Notes under the pieces: model-generated | Seen by the model: the letters and a program-made list of their open reading frames with translations, nothing else | Databases searched by the model: none | Told to the model about the DNA's origin: nothing | Source of the DNA: Acidovorax defluvii | GTDB lineage: Bacteria; Pseudomonadota; Gammaproteobacteria; Burkholderiales; Burkholderiaceae_C | NCBI GenBank assembly: GCA_003268905.1 | Contig: QLTU01000001.1 | Span: 277,753 to 341,752 of the forward strand | DNA: 64,000 bases | Direction: 5' to 3' | Translations under genes and position numbers: made by a program | Shown here: in pieces, positions 1-6,617 of the stretch | How positions within the stretch are numbered: position 1 is the first letter of the stretch | How the letters are laid out: each line of letters begins with the position of its first letter

Positions 1-188
1 GCGCAAGGCCGCTTGAGCGCAGACAGTGCCTCGATGACGGCCATCAGTTCCATGCGGTTGTTGGTGGTGCCAAGCTCCCCGCCAAAGAGTTCTTTTTCGA
101 TGGTTCCTGAGCGCAGCACAACGCCCCAGCCGCCGGGGCCCGGATTGCCCTTGCAGGCGCCATCGGTGTATATCTCGATCTGATTCAA
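1..188 (-). CDS. rnhA: Ribonuclease HI, N-terminal part (runs off the window)
   Basis: Degrades the RNA strand of RNA:DNA hybrids in the cytoplasm. The visible 62 residues begin [20 protein letters not shown] and carry the first catalytic Asp (YTDGA) and the NNRMELMA segment with the catalytic Glu, both diagnostic of RNase HI. The start is a TTG codon (186-188), because no ATG lies between the upstream stop and the conserved IYTDGA strand. It overlaps the stop of the preceding methyltransferase by four bases (TTGA), which points to translational coupling. The rest of the gene lies to the left of base 1. Identity is certain; the start is likely. Confidence 0.95.
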   Translation of the reverse strand, partial: MNQIEIYTDGACKGNPGPGGWGVVLRSGTIEKELFGGELGTTNNRMELMAVIEALSALKRPC

Positions 189-1072
189 ACTTTTTTCCTG
201 TCTGTGGTGCCCGCCACTGCGGCGGCCACCAGGCTGGTGCGTTGAGAGGGTTTTTGGGTGGTGGCCCGGTTGGCCACGGGCACCGACGCAGCAGCGCGCT
301 GCGGTGCCGTGCGCCAGGCAGGTTCAAGCAGGCGCATGCCATGCACACGCTTGACGGCCACCACAAAGTACGCGGCCCCGAGTATCGGCCACCAATGCTC
401 ACCCAGGCGGTCCATCCAGGCAAATCTTTCCAGCCAGTGGTTGCTGCGCACGGCAGGCCGGTAGCAGCCAAAGCGCGCCGACTCCACTTCGAAGCTGAGC
501 AACCGCAGCCAGTCACGCAGCCGGTGGTAACCGATGAACTCGCCCGCATCCGGCAGATACAGCCGGCCTCGTCCCATGCGCTGGTAAAGGCGCGCCCGGT
601 GCTGGCGCAATGCCCACAGGCTGACCGGATTGAGCCCGCTGATCACCACCCGCCCCTCGGGCACCAGCACCCGCTCCACCTCGCGCAACGCGGCATGCGG
701 ATCCAGGCTCTGCTCCAGCGTGTGGGGCAGCAGGACGAGGTCCAGGCTGTTGTCCGCAAAGGGCAGCGCCACCGGGTCGGCCAGCAGGGCCAGAAGGCGC
801 AGGGAATCGGGCCCGGCCACGGCATCGGTGGTCGGCCGGGAAGCAACGCCAGCACCCGGCAACATGGCCAGGCCTTCTTCGCCCAGGGCAAGCCAGTGGT
901 GCGGCATGCGGTTGGCGCGCAGGCCGTCCAGCATCGGAATGCCCAGCTGCAGGCCGTGGAAGCCAAAGATGTCCACCACCGCCTCGTCAAAGCGCTCTTG
1001 CTCCCACGCCAGCAGGTAGCGGCCGGGCGGGGAGTCGAACCAGTGGTGCAAACCTATAATTTGATTGCTCAT
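185..1072 (-). CDS. YafS-like class I SAM-dependent methyltransferase
   Basis: A 295-residue protein with a methyltransferase-11 type core: [18 protein letters not shown] in the middle and a following [15 protein letters not shown] strand-loop. The N-terminal glycine-rich SAM loop is degenerate, with no clear GxGxG. The order gloB - divergent methyltransferase - rnhA matches E. coli gloB-yafS-rnhA, so it is probably the YafS orthologue; its substrate is unknown. I chose the ATG at 1070-1072 (MSNQIIGL). A TTG 33 bases upstream would also be in frame but lies inside gloB. The start codon overlaps that of gloB on the other strand, and the 3' end overlaps rnhA by four bases. Confidence 0.8.
   Translation of the reverse strand: MSNQIIGLHHWFDSPPGRYLLAWEQERFDEAVVDIFGFHGLQLGIPMLDGLRANRMPHHWLALGEEGLAMLPGAGVASRPTTDAVAGPDSLRLLALLADPVALPFADNSLDLVLLPHTLEQSLDPHAALREVERVLVPEGRVVISGLNPVSLWALRQHRARLYQRMGRGRLYLPDAGEFIGYHRLRDWLRLLSFEVESARFGCYRPAVRSNHWLERFAWMDRLGEHWWPILGAAYFVVAVKRVHGMRLLEPAWRTAPQRAAASVPVANRATTQKPSQRTSLVAAAVAGTTDRKKV
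1055..1060 (+). promoter_or_regulatory. Consensus -10 box (TATAAT) just before gloB
   Basis: A perfect TATAAT sits 10 bases before the gloB ATG, so transcription would begin at about 1066-1068 and leave a leader of only 3-5 bases or none. No good -35 hexamer is visible at 16-18 bases spacing, and no Shine-Dalgarno sequence can fit. The box lies inside the first codons of the divergent methyltransferase. Confidence 0.5.
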
Positions 1073-1844
1073 GAACTTGCTGCCGCTGCCCGCCTTTACC
1101 GACAACTACATCTGGATGCTGCACAACGCGCGGCAGGCCATTGTGGTGGATCCCGGAGACGCCACGCCCGTGCTGCAAACACTGCAGGCACAGGGACTGC
1201 AACTGCAGGCCATTCTAGTCACGCACCACCATGTCGATCACGTCGGCGGCGTGGATGCCTTGCGCGCGGCCACCGGCGCCCAGGTGTTCGGCCCGGCGCG
1301 CGAACGCATCCCCGAGCCGCTGGTGCGCCTGGCGCAAGGCGACACCGTGGAGGTGCTGGGCCTGCGGTTTTCGGTGCTGGATGTTCCGGGCCACACGGCC
1401 GGCCACATCGCCTATTACTGCCCCGACATGCAGGGCGCACCCCTGCTTTTTTGCGGCGACACCCTTTTCTCGGGAGGTTGCGGACGCCTTTTTGAGGGCA
1501 CGCCCGCGCAAATGCTGGCGTCCCTCGACCAGCTCGCCGCCCTGCCGGGTGACACCCGCGTATGCTGCACCCACGAATACACGCTCTCCAACCTGCGATT
1601 TGCGCGTGCGGTGGAACCTGGCAACCAGGCGCTGCTCCATTACAGCAGCCACTGCGAAAGCCTGCGTGCCCGGCAACTGCCCACGCTGCCCTCGCGCATG
1701 GCGCTGGAGCGTGACATCAACCCCTTTCTGCGGGTCCGCGAAACTGCGGTCGCTGCAGCCGCCCAGGGCTTTGATGCCCGGGTCCCACAACAAGACGCCG
1801 TGGCGGTGTTTGCCGCCCTGCGCCAATGGAAAAACGACTTCTGA
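1071..1844 (+). CDS. gloB: Hydroxyacylglutathione hydrolase (glyoxalase II)
   Basis: Hydrolyses S-lactoylglutathione to lactate and glutathione, the second step of methylglyoxal detoxification. The 257-residue protein has the metallo-beta-lactamase zinc motif [10 protein letters not shown] near residue 50, then [22 protein letters not shown] and CTHEYTLSN, the usual metal-ligand blocks of GloB, and a C-terminal glyoxalase II domain. Length fits the family (about 250-260). Start is the ATG at 1071 giving [15 protein letters not shown], the canonical N-terminus; an in-frame TTG at 1065 is less likely. The stop codon overlaps the mltD start by one base (TGATG). Confidence 0.96.
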   Translation: MNLLPLPAFTDNYIWMLHNARQAIVVDPGDATPVLQTLQAQGLQLQAILVTHHHVDHVGGVDALRAATGAQVFGPARERIPEPLVRLAQGDTVEVLGLRFSVLDVPGHTAGHIAYYCPDMQGAPLLFCGDTLFSGGCGRLFEGTPAQMLASLDQLAALPGDTRVCCTHEYTLSNLRFARAVEPGNQALLHYSSHCESLRARQLPTLPSRMALERDINPFLRVRETAVAAAAQGFDARVPQQDAVAVFAALRQWKNDF

Positions 1845-3352
1845 TGAAAATTCTGCACTTCGCCTGCCTGGCAGGTCTGCTCTGGCTGACCGGCTGCGCA
1901 ACCAATGGCACCCCAGGTACCTCCGGCAATGGCCCGTTCAACAACGAATCTTCATCAGGCGCTACCAACCACACCCCCGTCATCCCCAACGGGCCTTTGA
2001 GCCCCATCACGGCCGGCCAGGCCGCAGGCAGCGAAGTGGCGTCGCTGTCCACCCCCGCCGACCTGTGGGACCGCATTCGCCGCGGCTTTGCCATGCCCGA
2101 CCTGCAGCACGAACTGGTGCAGGACCGCGAGCAGTGGTATGCCAGCCGCCCCGATTACATGCAGCGCATGACCGAGCGTTCCAGCAAATACCTGTTCCAC
2201 ATTGTTGAAGAGCTGGAACTGCGGGGCATGCCCACCGAACTGGCGCTGCTGCCCTACATCGAGAGTGCCTTCAACCCACAGGCGGTGTCCAGCGCCAAGG
2301 CCGCCGGCATGTGGCAGTTCATGCCCGCCACCGGCAATTATTTCGACCTCAAGCAAAACGCCTTTCGCGACGACCGCCGCGATGTGCTCGCCTCGACCCG
2401 CGCCGCGCTCGACTACCTGCAAAAACTCCATCGCATGTTTGGCGACTGGCACCTGGCCCTGGCCGCCTACAACTGGGGCGAAGGCAGCGTGGGTCGGGCC
2501 ATTGCCCGCAACAAGAAAGCAGGACTGGGCACCCGCTACACCGACCTGAACATGCCGGCCGAAACCCGCATGTATGTGCCCAAGCTGCAGGCCGTGAAGA
2601 ACATCGTGGCCAACCCTGACGCGTTTCGCACCGAGTTGCCGCTGATTGAAAACCACCCCTATTTCCAGACGGTGGACATCACCCACGACATCGATGTAGC
2701 GCTGGTGGCCCAGCTGGCCGGTGTGCGCGAAGCAGACTTTCGTGCGCTGAACCCCTCGTTTCACCGGCCCACCATCTTTGCCGCAGGAACCCCCCAGATC
2801 CTGCTGCCATGGGACAACGCACGGGTGTTCCAGCGCAACCTGGAAGCCAAAAACCAGGGGCAATACGCCAGCTGGACGGTGTGGACGGTGCCCACCACCA
2901 TGAGCGTGGCCGACGCCTCCCAGCGCACGGGCATGAGCGAAAACGACCTGCGCAGCCTCAACAACATTCCGCCACGCATGCTGATCAAGGCGGGATCGGC
3001 GCTGATGGTGCCGCGCACCACCACCCGCCAGGACGTTTCGGCCCACCTGGCAGACAACGGACAGATTGCCCTCACGCCCGAAATAGTCACCCGCCGCGCC
3101 ACCGTGCGCGCCGGCAAGCGCGACACCGTGCGCAGCATTGCAAAGCGCTACCGGGTGAGCGCCGACAATGTGGCGGACTGGAACGATGTGAAGGCCAGCG
3201 CGGCTTTCAAGGCGGGCCAGCAGGTGGTGGTTTACCTGCCAGTGCGCATGGGCAAGGGCCCGTCGGCAAGCCGCTCGACCAATCGCATGGCCGGCAAAAA
3301 AGCACCCGCCCCCACGCGCAAGGGCGGCAAGCCCGCCAGAAAGCGCCGCTGA
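1844..3352 (+). CDS. mltD: Membrane-bound lytic murein transglycosylase D
   Basis: Cleaves the MurNAc-GlcNAc bond of peptidoglycan with 1,6-anhydro product formation. The 502-residue lipoprotein has a signal peptide ending in the lipobox LTGC (Cys about residue 18). The SLT domain around residues 130-280 contains LLPYIESAFNPQAVSSAKAA with the catalytic Glu, followed by GMWQFMPATG and AAYNWGEG. Two LysM-like modules follow (about 335-390 and 415-465), then a short Lys/Arg/Pro-rich tail. Start is the ATG overlapping the gloB stop; a longer frame start at 1826 would destroy the lipoprotein signal. Linkage to gloB is the same as in E. coli. Confidence 0.93.
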   Translation: MKILHFACLAGLLWLTGCATNGTPGTSGNGPFNNESSSGATNHTPVIPNGPLSPITAGQAAGSEVASLSTPADLWDRIRRGFAMPDLQHELVQDREQWYASRPDYMQRMTERSSKYLFHIVEELELRGMPTELALLPYIESAFNPQAVSSAKAAGMWQFMPATGNYFDLKQNAFRDDRRDVLASTRAALDYLQKLHRMFGDWHLALAAYNWGEGSVGRAIARNKKAGLGTRYTDLNMPAETRMYVPKLQAVKNIVANPDAFRTELPLIENHPYFQTVDITHDIDVALVAQLAGVREADFRALNPSFHRPTIFAAGTPQILLPWDNARVFQRNLEAKNQGQYASWTVWTVPTTMSVADASQRTGMSENDLRSLNNIPPRMLIKAGSALMVPRTTTRQDVSAHLADNGQIALTPEIVTRRATVRAGKRDTVRSIAKRYRVSADNVADWNDVKASAAFKAGQQVVVYLPVRMGKGPSASRSTNRMAGKKAPAPTRKGGKPARKRR

Positions 3353-3355
3353 GCG

Positions 3356-3388
3356 AGTGCGCGCCGCACCGTGCTGCGGCGCTGCACT
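3356..3388. terminator. GC-rich hairpin between convergent mltD and DUF3096 genes
   Basis: The segment can fold with an AGTGC..CGCCGCA left arm against TGCGGCG..TGCACT, interrupted by small bulges. It has no T-tract on either side, so intrinsic termination is uncertain. Its position between two converging stops fits a shared 3'-end structure. Confidence 0.35.
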
Positions 3389-3394
3389 AAGCAC

Positions 3395-3547
3395 TTACAA
3401 GCGCAGGCTGTGCATGCCCAGCAACCCCAGCACACCGATCACGATCAGGTAAAGCGCCACGATGGTGCTGAGCAGACGCGGCATGACCAGGATGAGGATG
3501 CCGGCGATCAGGGAGACGAGGGGGCCGATGCTGAGACTCAGCGACAT
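3395..3547 (-). CDS. DUF3096 small membrane peptide
   Basis: A 50-residue, very hydrophobic peptide beginning MSLSLSIGPLVSLIAGILIL, with two predicted membrane helices separated by a PRLL turn. This is the typical size and pattern of the DUF3096 family; its function is not known. The start is set by a good Shine-Dalgarno sequence (AAAGGAC, eight bases before the ATG). A longer reading from 3598 would add a non-hydrophobic extension with no ribosome binding site. It stands alone. Confidence 0.75.
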   Translation of the reverse strand: MSLSLSIGPLVSLIAGILILVMPRLLSTIVALYLIVIGVLGLLGMHSLRL

Positions 3548-3726
3548 GAGAAAGTCCTTTGAAACACAGTGAAAGGAAATGGCAGGCGCCGCGTTCAACC
3601 ACGGCGCCCTGCATTCTCACCCACCGCGCAACGTGCGCAGGACAAGAGCGGTCGGCACAACGCAGTCTGTGACCGCCCGCCATCCCCAACCCGCACCGCC
3701 ATGGCGTGCCAGATGGCACGCACGGT

Positions 3727-4776
3727 TTACACCCCAAATTTTTGCCGCGCCTTGCGGGCCAGGTCATCGGTAAAAGTGCGCGGCAGGCTGACCCGTGGGC
3801 TGGCCATGTGCGGATATGCCTGGGCCAATGCCCGCAGGGTTGTTGCCGGGCCATCCTCGGGCATGAGCCCATTGGGTGAAAAAGTCTCGCGCACCCGGTT
3901 GAACGCGGCCAGATAGACGGCCCTGTCATCCAGAACATAGCTCGCTGGCACCGCCTTGATCAGATCGGCCGGCGAAGCGGTCTGAAGCCACTTGAGCGCA
4001 TGCACGATGGCGTTGGTCAGCGCTTGCGCCACCAGGGGCTCCTTGTGCAGAAATGCCTGGGGTGCGTACAGGCAGCTGGCGGGCATGGACCCGCCAAACA
4101 GCTCCTGCGCGACAGTGAGCGTGCGCAGGTCACTGACCAGGCGCACCTCGCCGCGGTGCTCCAGCAGGGACATGATGGGATCGGCATGGCACAACGCATG
4201 AACGCGACCCGTGCGCAGGGCCGCCACGGCGGTAGCGCCCGTTCCCACGCCCACAAAAGACACCTCGCGCGCATCCACACCCGCTCGCGCCAGCAGCACA
4301 CTGGCCATCACCTGGGTGGACGAGCCCGGTGCCGAAACACCGATGCGCCGCCCACGCAGATCGGCCGGCCGGCGATAGCCCGGCAGTGCCCGCACCGACA
4401 CACCCAGCGCCTGCTGCGGCGCCCGCCCCTGCACCACGAAGGCGCGGAAATCATGGCCCTGGCTTTGCTGGAGAAGGGTGTGCTCATAGGCCCCCGAGCA
4501 GACATGGGCCGCGCCGTCGTGCACCGCCTGCAACGCCAGCGCGCCACCAGCGAAGTCCCGCACGTGCACATCCAGCCCCTCGGCCTGAAAAAAACCCAGC
4601 CGGTCTGCAATGGTCAGGGGCAGGTGGTAAAGCACCGCCTGCCCACCCACCGCAATGGTGATGCGCCCACCCGTGGAGCCTGGCGCCTGCGCCCACGATG
4701 CGCCCGTGCACGCCGCCACTGCCGACAAGACAGACACGGCGCCAAAGGCTCGGCGGCTGACAGGAGGAAAAACCAT
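3727..4776 (-). CDS. NrtA/SsuA/ThiY-type ABC transporter substrate-binding protein
   Basis: A 349-residue exported protein. The N-terminus has a twin-arginine-like motif (SRRAFG) followed by a hydrophobic stretch ending ASWAQA. The body has the type 2 periplasmic-binding fold features of the NMT1/SsuA group: LPLTIADRLGFFQAEGLDV, then the hinge segment RGRRIGVSAPGSSTQ. Ligands in this family include nitrate, aliphatic sulfonates, taurine and thiamine precursors; the sequence does not settle which. No permease or ATPase gene is adjacent, so it is an orphan in this window. The start at 4776 retains the Arg-Arg motif; an ATG at 4815 is also possible. Confidence 0.8.
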   Translation of the reverse strand: MVFPPVSRRAFGAVSVLSAVAACTGASWAQAPGSTGGRITIAVGGQAVLYHLPLTIADRLGFFQAEGLDVHVRDFAGGALALQAVHDGAAHVCSGAYEHTLLQQSQGHDFRAFVVQGRAPQQALGVSVRALPGYRRPADLRGRRIGVSAPGSSTQVMASVLLARAGVDAREVSFVGVGTGATAVAALRTGRVHALCHADPIMSLLEHRGEVRLVSDLRTLTVAQELFGGSMPASCLYAPQAFLHKEPLVAQALTNAIVHALKWLQTASPADLIKAVPASYVLDDRAVYLAAFNRVRETFSPNGLMPEDGPATTLRALAQAYPHMASPRVSLPRTFTDDLARKARQKFGV

Positions 4777-4900
4777 GGGAATCGAAAGAAAGGGCGTATT
4801 GCTGCAATGCAACAATCGTGCCGCAACCCCCGCATGGGCACATCAGGGTCTACCCCCTGGGATTTCTACGTACCCCGGTGCGGGCCGCAGCCCGCACGCT

Positions 4901-5323
4901 TTACCGGTAGCCGATGAAGAAAATGGCGATGTTCACCATGAAGCCCGCGCCCCAGACCATGCTGCGGGCCTTGGGCATGTCGGAGACATACATCATGATG
5001 TAGAAAATGCGCAGCATGACGAACAGGAACGCCAGGATATCGAGCAAGGTCTGCCCTGCCCTCAACTGGTGCGCAATGATGACGGCGCCCATAAAAAACG
5101 GCAGCGCCTCGAAACTGTTGGCCTGGGCTGCGTTCGCACGGGCATGCCAATCGGTCTGGCGGGCCATCCAGGCACGCGGGTCGTGGTTGTCATAGCCACC
5201 CTCGCGGCGCGGCTTGCCAAAGCCGCCGCTCTTGGCCAGCCAGGCGCACACCAGGGGCAGCAGCACGGCGACGAAAACGCACCAGTAGGCCACCGTGAAA
5301 CGCGCCACATGCAAGGAATTCAT
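4901..5323 (-). CDS. MAPEG family membrane protein
   Basis: A 140-residue integral membrane protein with four likely helices (about residues 9-28, 70-88, 93-112 and 120-138). RANAAQANSFEALPFFMGAV is the characteristic MAPEG motif (membrane-associated proteins in eicosanoid and glutathione metabolism), followed by RIFYIMMYVSDMPKAR. The bacterial members have no settled substrate; many bind glutathione. The gene lies downstream of recR on the same strand, separated by 80 bases that carry a copy of the dispersed repeat. Confidence 0.88.
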   Translation of the reverse strand: MNSLHVARFTVAYWCVFVAVLLPLVCAWLAKSGGFGKPRREGGYDNHDPRAWMARQTDWHARANAAQANSFEALPFFMGAVIIAHQLRAGQTLLDILAFLFVMLRIFYIMMYVSDMPKARSMVWGAGFMVNIAIFFIGYR

Positions 5324-5340
5324 TTTTGCCCTTAGACGGA

Positions 5341-5380
5341 TCTAGCGCAGCACCGACAAGCGCTGTCCGCTATTAATTCG
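5341..5380. repeat. Dispersed inverted-repeat element, copy in recR-MAPEG spacer
   Basis: Carries the family signature CTAGCGC - seven-base spacer - CAAGCGCT, followed by GCTATTAAT. It is one of at least ten copies in the window, and the only one wholly within an intergenic region. Confidence 0.6.
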
Positions 5381-5403
5381 GGAGTATTCTAGCGACCAAA
5401 GGG

Positions 5404-5994
5404 CTATCGGCGGTCTACCAGTGCATGGGCGATGGTGCCCAGGTCGACATACTCGAGTTCGCTGCCCACGGGCACGCCCCGTGCCAGCCGCGTGACATGC
5501 AGGCCCCGGCTCTTGAGCGTCTCACTGATCACATGGGCCGTGGCCTCTCCCTCAGCGTTGAAGTTGGTGGCAAGGATCACCTCCTGCACCACGCCGTTGG
5601 AGGCGCGCTCCATGAGCTTGTGCAAGCCAATTTCCTTGGGACCGATACCGTCAAGCGGGCTGAGCCGCCCCATCAACACAAAATACAGCCCCTTGAAGGC
5701 GCCCGTGCGCTCCAGCGCCGACTGGTCCGCCGGTGTCTCGACCACGCACAGCCGCGTCGCATCCCGCTCCGGGTCCAGGCAGGTGCTGCAGATATCGTCT
5801 TCGGTGAACGTGTGGCAGCGTGCACAGTGATGCACGTTCTGCACCGCATGGTGCAGCGCCATCGACAAGGCTTCTGCCCCATCGCGGTCATGCTGCATCA
5901 AATGAAACGCCATGCGCTGCGCAGATTTGACCCCCACCCCCGGCAAACGGCGCAGCGCCTGGATCAAGACTTCAAGGGCGTTGGTGGAGGACAT
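5404..5994 (-). CDS. recR: Recombination mediator protein RecR
   Basis: Works with RecF and RecO to load RecA onto SSB-coated gapped DNA. The 196-residue protein has the helix-hairpin-helix [19 protein letters not shown] at the N-terminus and a C4 zinc finger with Cys57, Cys60, Cys69 and Cys72. The Toprim domain follows ([14 protein letters not shown] and a later [12 protein letters not shown]). Length equals the family norm (about 200). It is the last gene of the conserved dnaX-ybaB-recR order, though about 240 bases of repeat-rich sequence separate it from ybaB, more than is usual for this operon. Confidence 0.97.
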   Translation of the reverse strand: MSSTNALEVLIQALRRLPGVGVKSAQRMAFHLMQHDRDGAEALSMALHHAVQNVHHCARCHTFTEDDICSTCLDPERDATRLCVVETPADQSALERTGAFKGLYFVLMGRLSPLDGIGPKEIGLHKLMERASNGVVQEVILATNFNAEGEATAHVISETLKSRGLHVTRLARGVPVGSELEYVDLGTIAHALVDRR

Positions 5995-6041
5995 GGGTGG
6001 GCAGGCAATCCGGGTGACATTGGGAGGCGTATGCGGAACCA

Positions 6042-6067
6042 GGCTCCGACAAGCTCAGCCCGAACGG
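6042..6067. repeat. Short dispersed GC-rich element (GCTCCGACAAGCTCAGCCCG type)
   Basis: The stretch after ybaB contains GGCTCCGACAAGCTCAGCCC followed by GAACGG. From memory, closely similar short elements are scattered through many proteobacterial genomes; only one copy is seen in this window, so the repeat status is not proven here. Confidence 0.4.
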
Positions 6068-6142
6068 GACCGGGACGCAGTGCAGTTTGAGTTTCTGCCC
6101 CCACCCCGCCCTCAAGGGCGTAGCGAGCGGGATGAGCTGCTA

Positions 6143-6202
6143 GGCGGACGGAGCACAGGAACCGGAACGTACTTGCAGTACGTGAGGATTCCGAGCACCG
6201 CC
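6143..6202. repeat. Long imperfect inverted repeat downstream of ybaB
   Basis: Outer arms GGCGG and CCGCC enclose partly matching GGAGCACAGGAACC and GGATTCCGAGCACC blocks. The centre is a perfect ACGTACT-TGC-AGTACGT hairpin (6167-6183). No T-tract is present. It may act as an RNA 3'-end stabiliser or attenuator between ybaB and recR, or be a mobile miniature element. Confidence 0.55.
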
Positions 6203-6235
6203 CAACGACGCAGATCGCCCGCTCGGTAGCCAGCC

Positions 6236-6568
6236 TCAGAACGGGAATTTCATGCCGCCGGGGAGGCCTGGCATGCCTTGCGTGAGCTTGCCCATCTTCT
6301 CCTGCGAAGTCTCCTCGGCCTTGCGCACCGCTGCATTGAACGCAGCCGCCACCAGGTCTTCCAGCATGTCCTTGTCTTCGGCCAGCAGGCTGGGGTCGAT
6401 GGTGATGCGCTTGACATCGTGCTTGCAGGTCATCAGCACCTTCACCAGGCCAGCGCCCGATTCGCCTTCCACCTCGATGAAGGCCAGTTCGTCCTGGGCC
6501 TTCTTGAGGTTGTCCTGCATGGCCTGGGCTTGCTTCATGAGGCCGGCGAGTTGTCCCTTGTTGAACAT
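6236..6568 (-). CDS. ybaB: Nucleoid-associated protein YbaB/EbfC
   Basis: A 110-residue DNA-binding protein that forms a tweezer-like dimer on the nucleoid. It starts [20 protein letters not shown], has the conserved [20 protein letters not shown] strand region and ends with the [11 protein letters not shown] tail usual in betaproteobacteria. It lies 49 bases downstream of dnaX on the same strand, the standard arrangement, and is probably co-transcribed with it. Confidence 0.96.
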   Translation of the reverse strand: MFNKGQLAGLMKQAQAMQDNLKKAQDELAFIEVEGESGAGLVKVLMTCKHDVKRITIDPSLLAEDKDMLEDLVAAAFNAAVRKAEETSQEKMGKLTQGMPGLPGGMKFPF

Positions 6569-6617
6569 GGTGTGGTTTCCTTTTCAGTTTCTGTTGAATG
6601 GGTTGAATGGTGGTCGG

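Noticed and set aside
242..1495. Long open frames antisense to real genes (for example 417 residues here, 1955-3394, 7326-8822, 12030-13709, 14691-16238, 16558-18552, 50860-52815, 52882-54711)
   Set aside because: They mirror conserved genes on the other strand, show no domain pattern and come from high-GC codon bias.
6012..6229. Coding frame in the ybaB-recR spacer
   Set aside because: The frame is compositionally odd, has no recognisable domain and runs through the inverted repeat.
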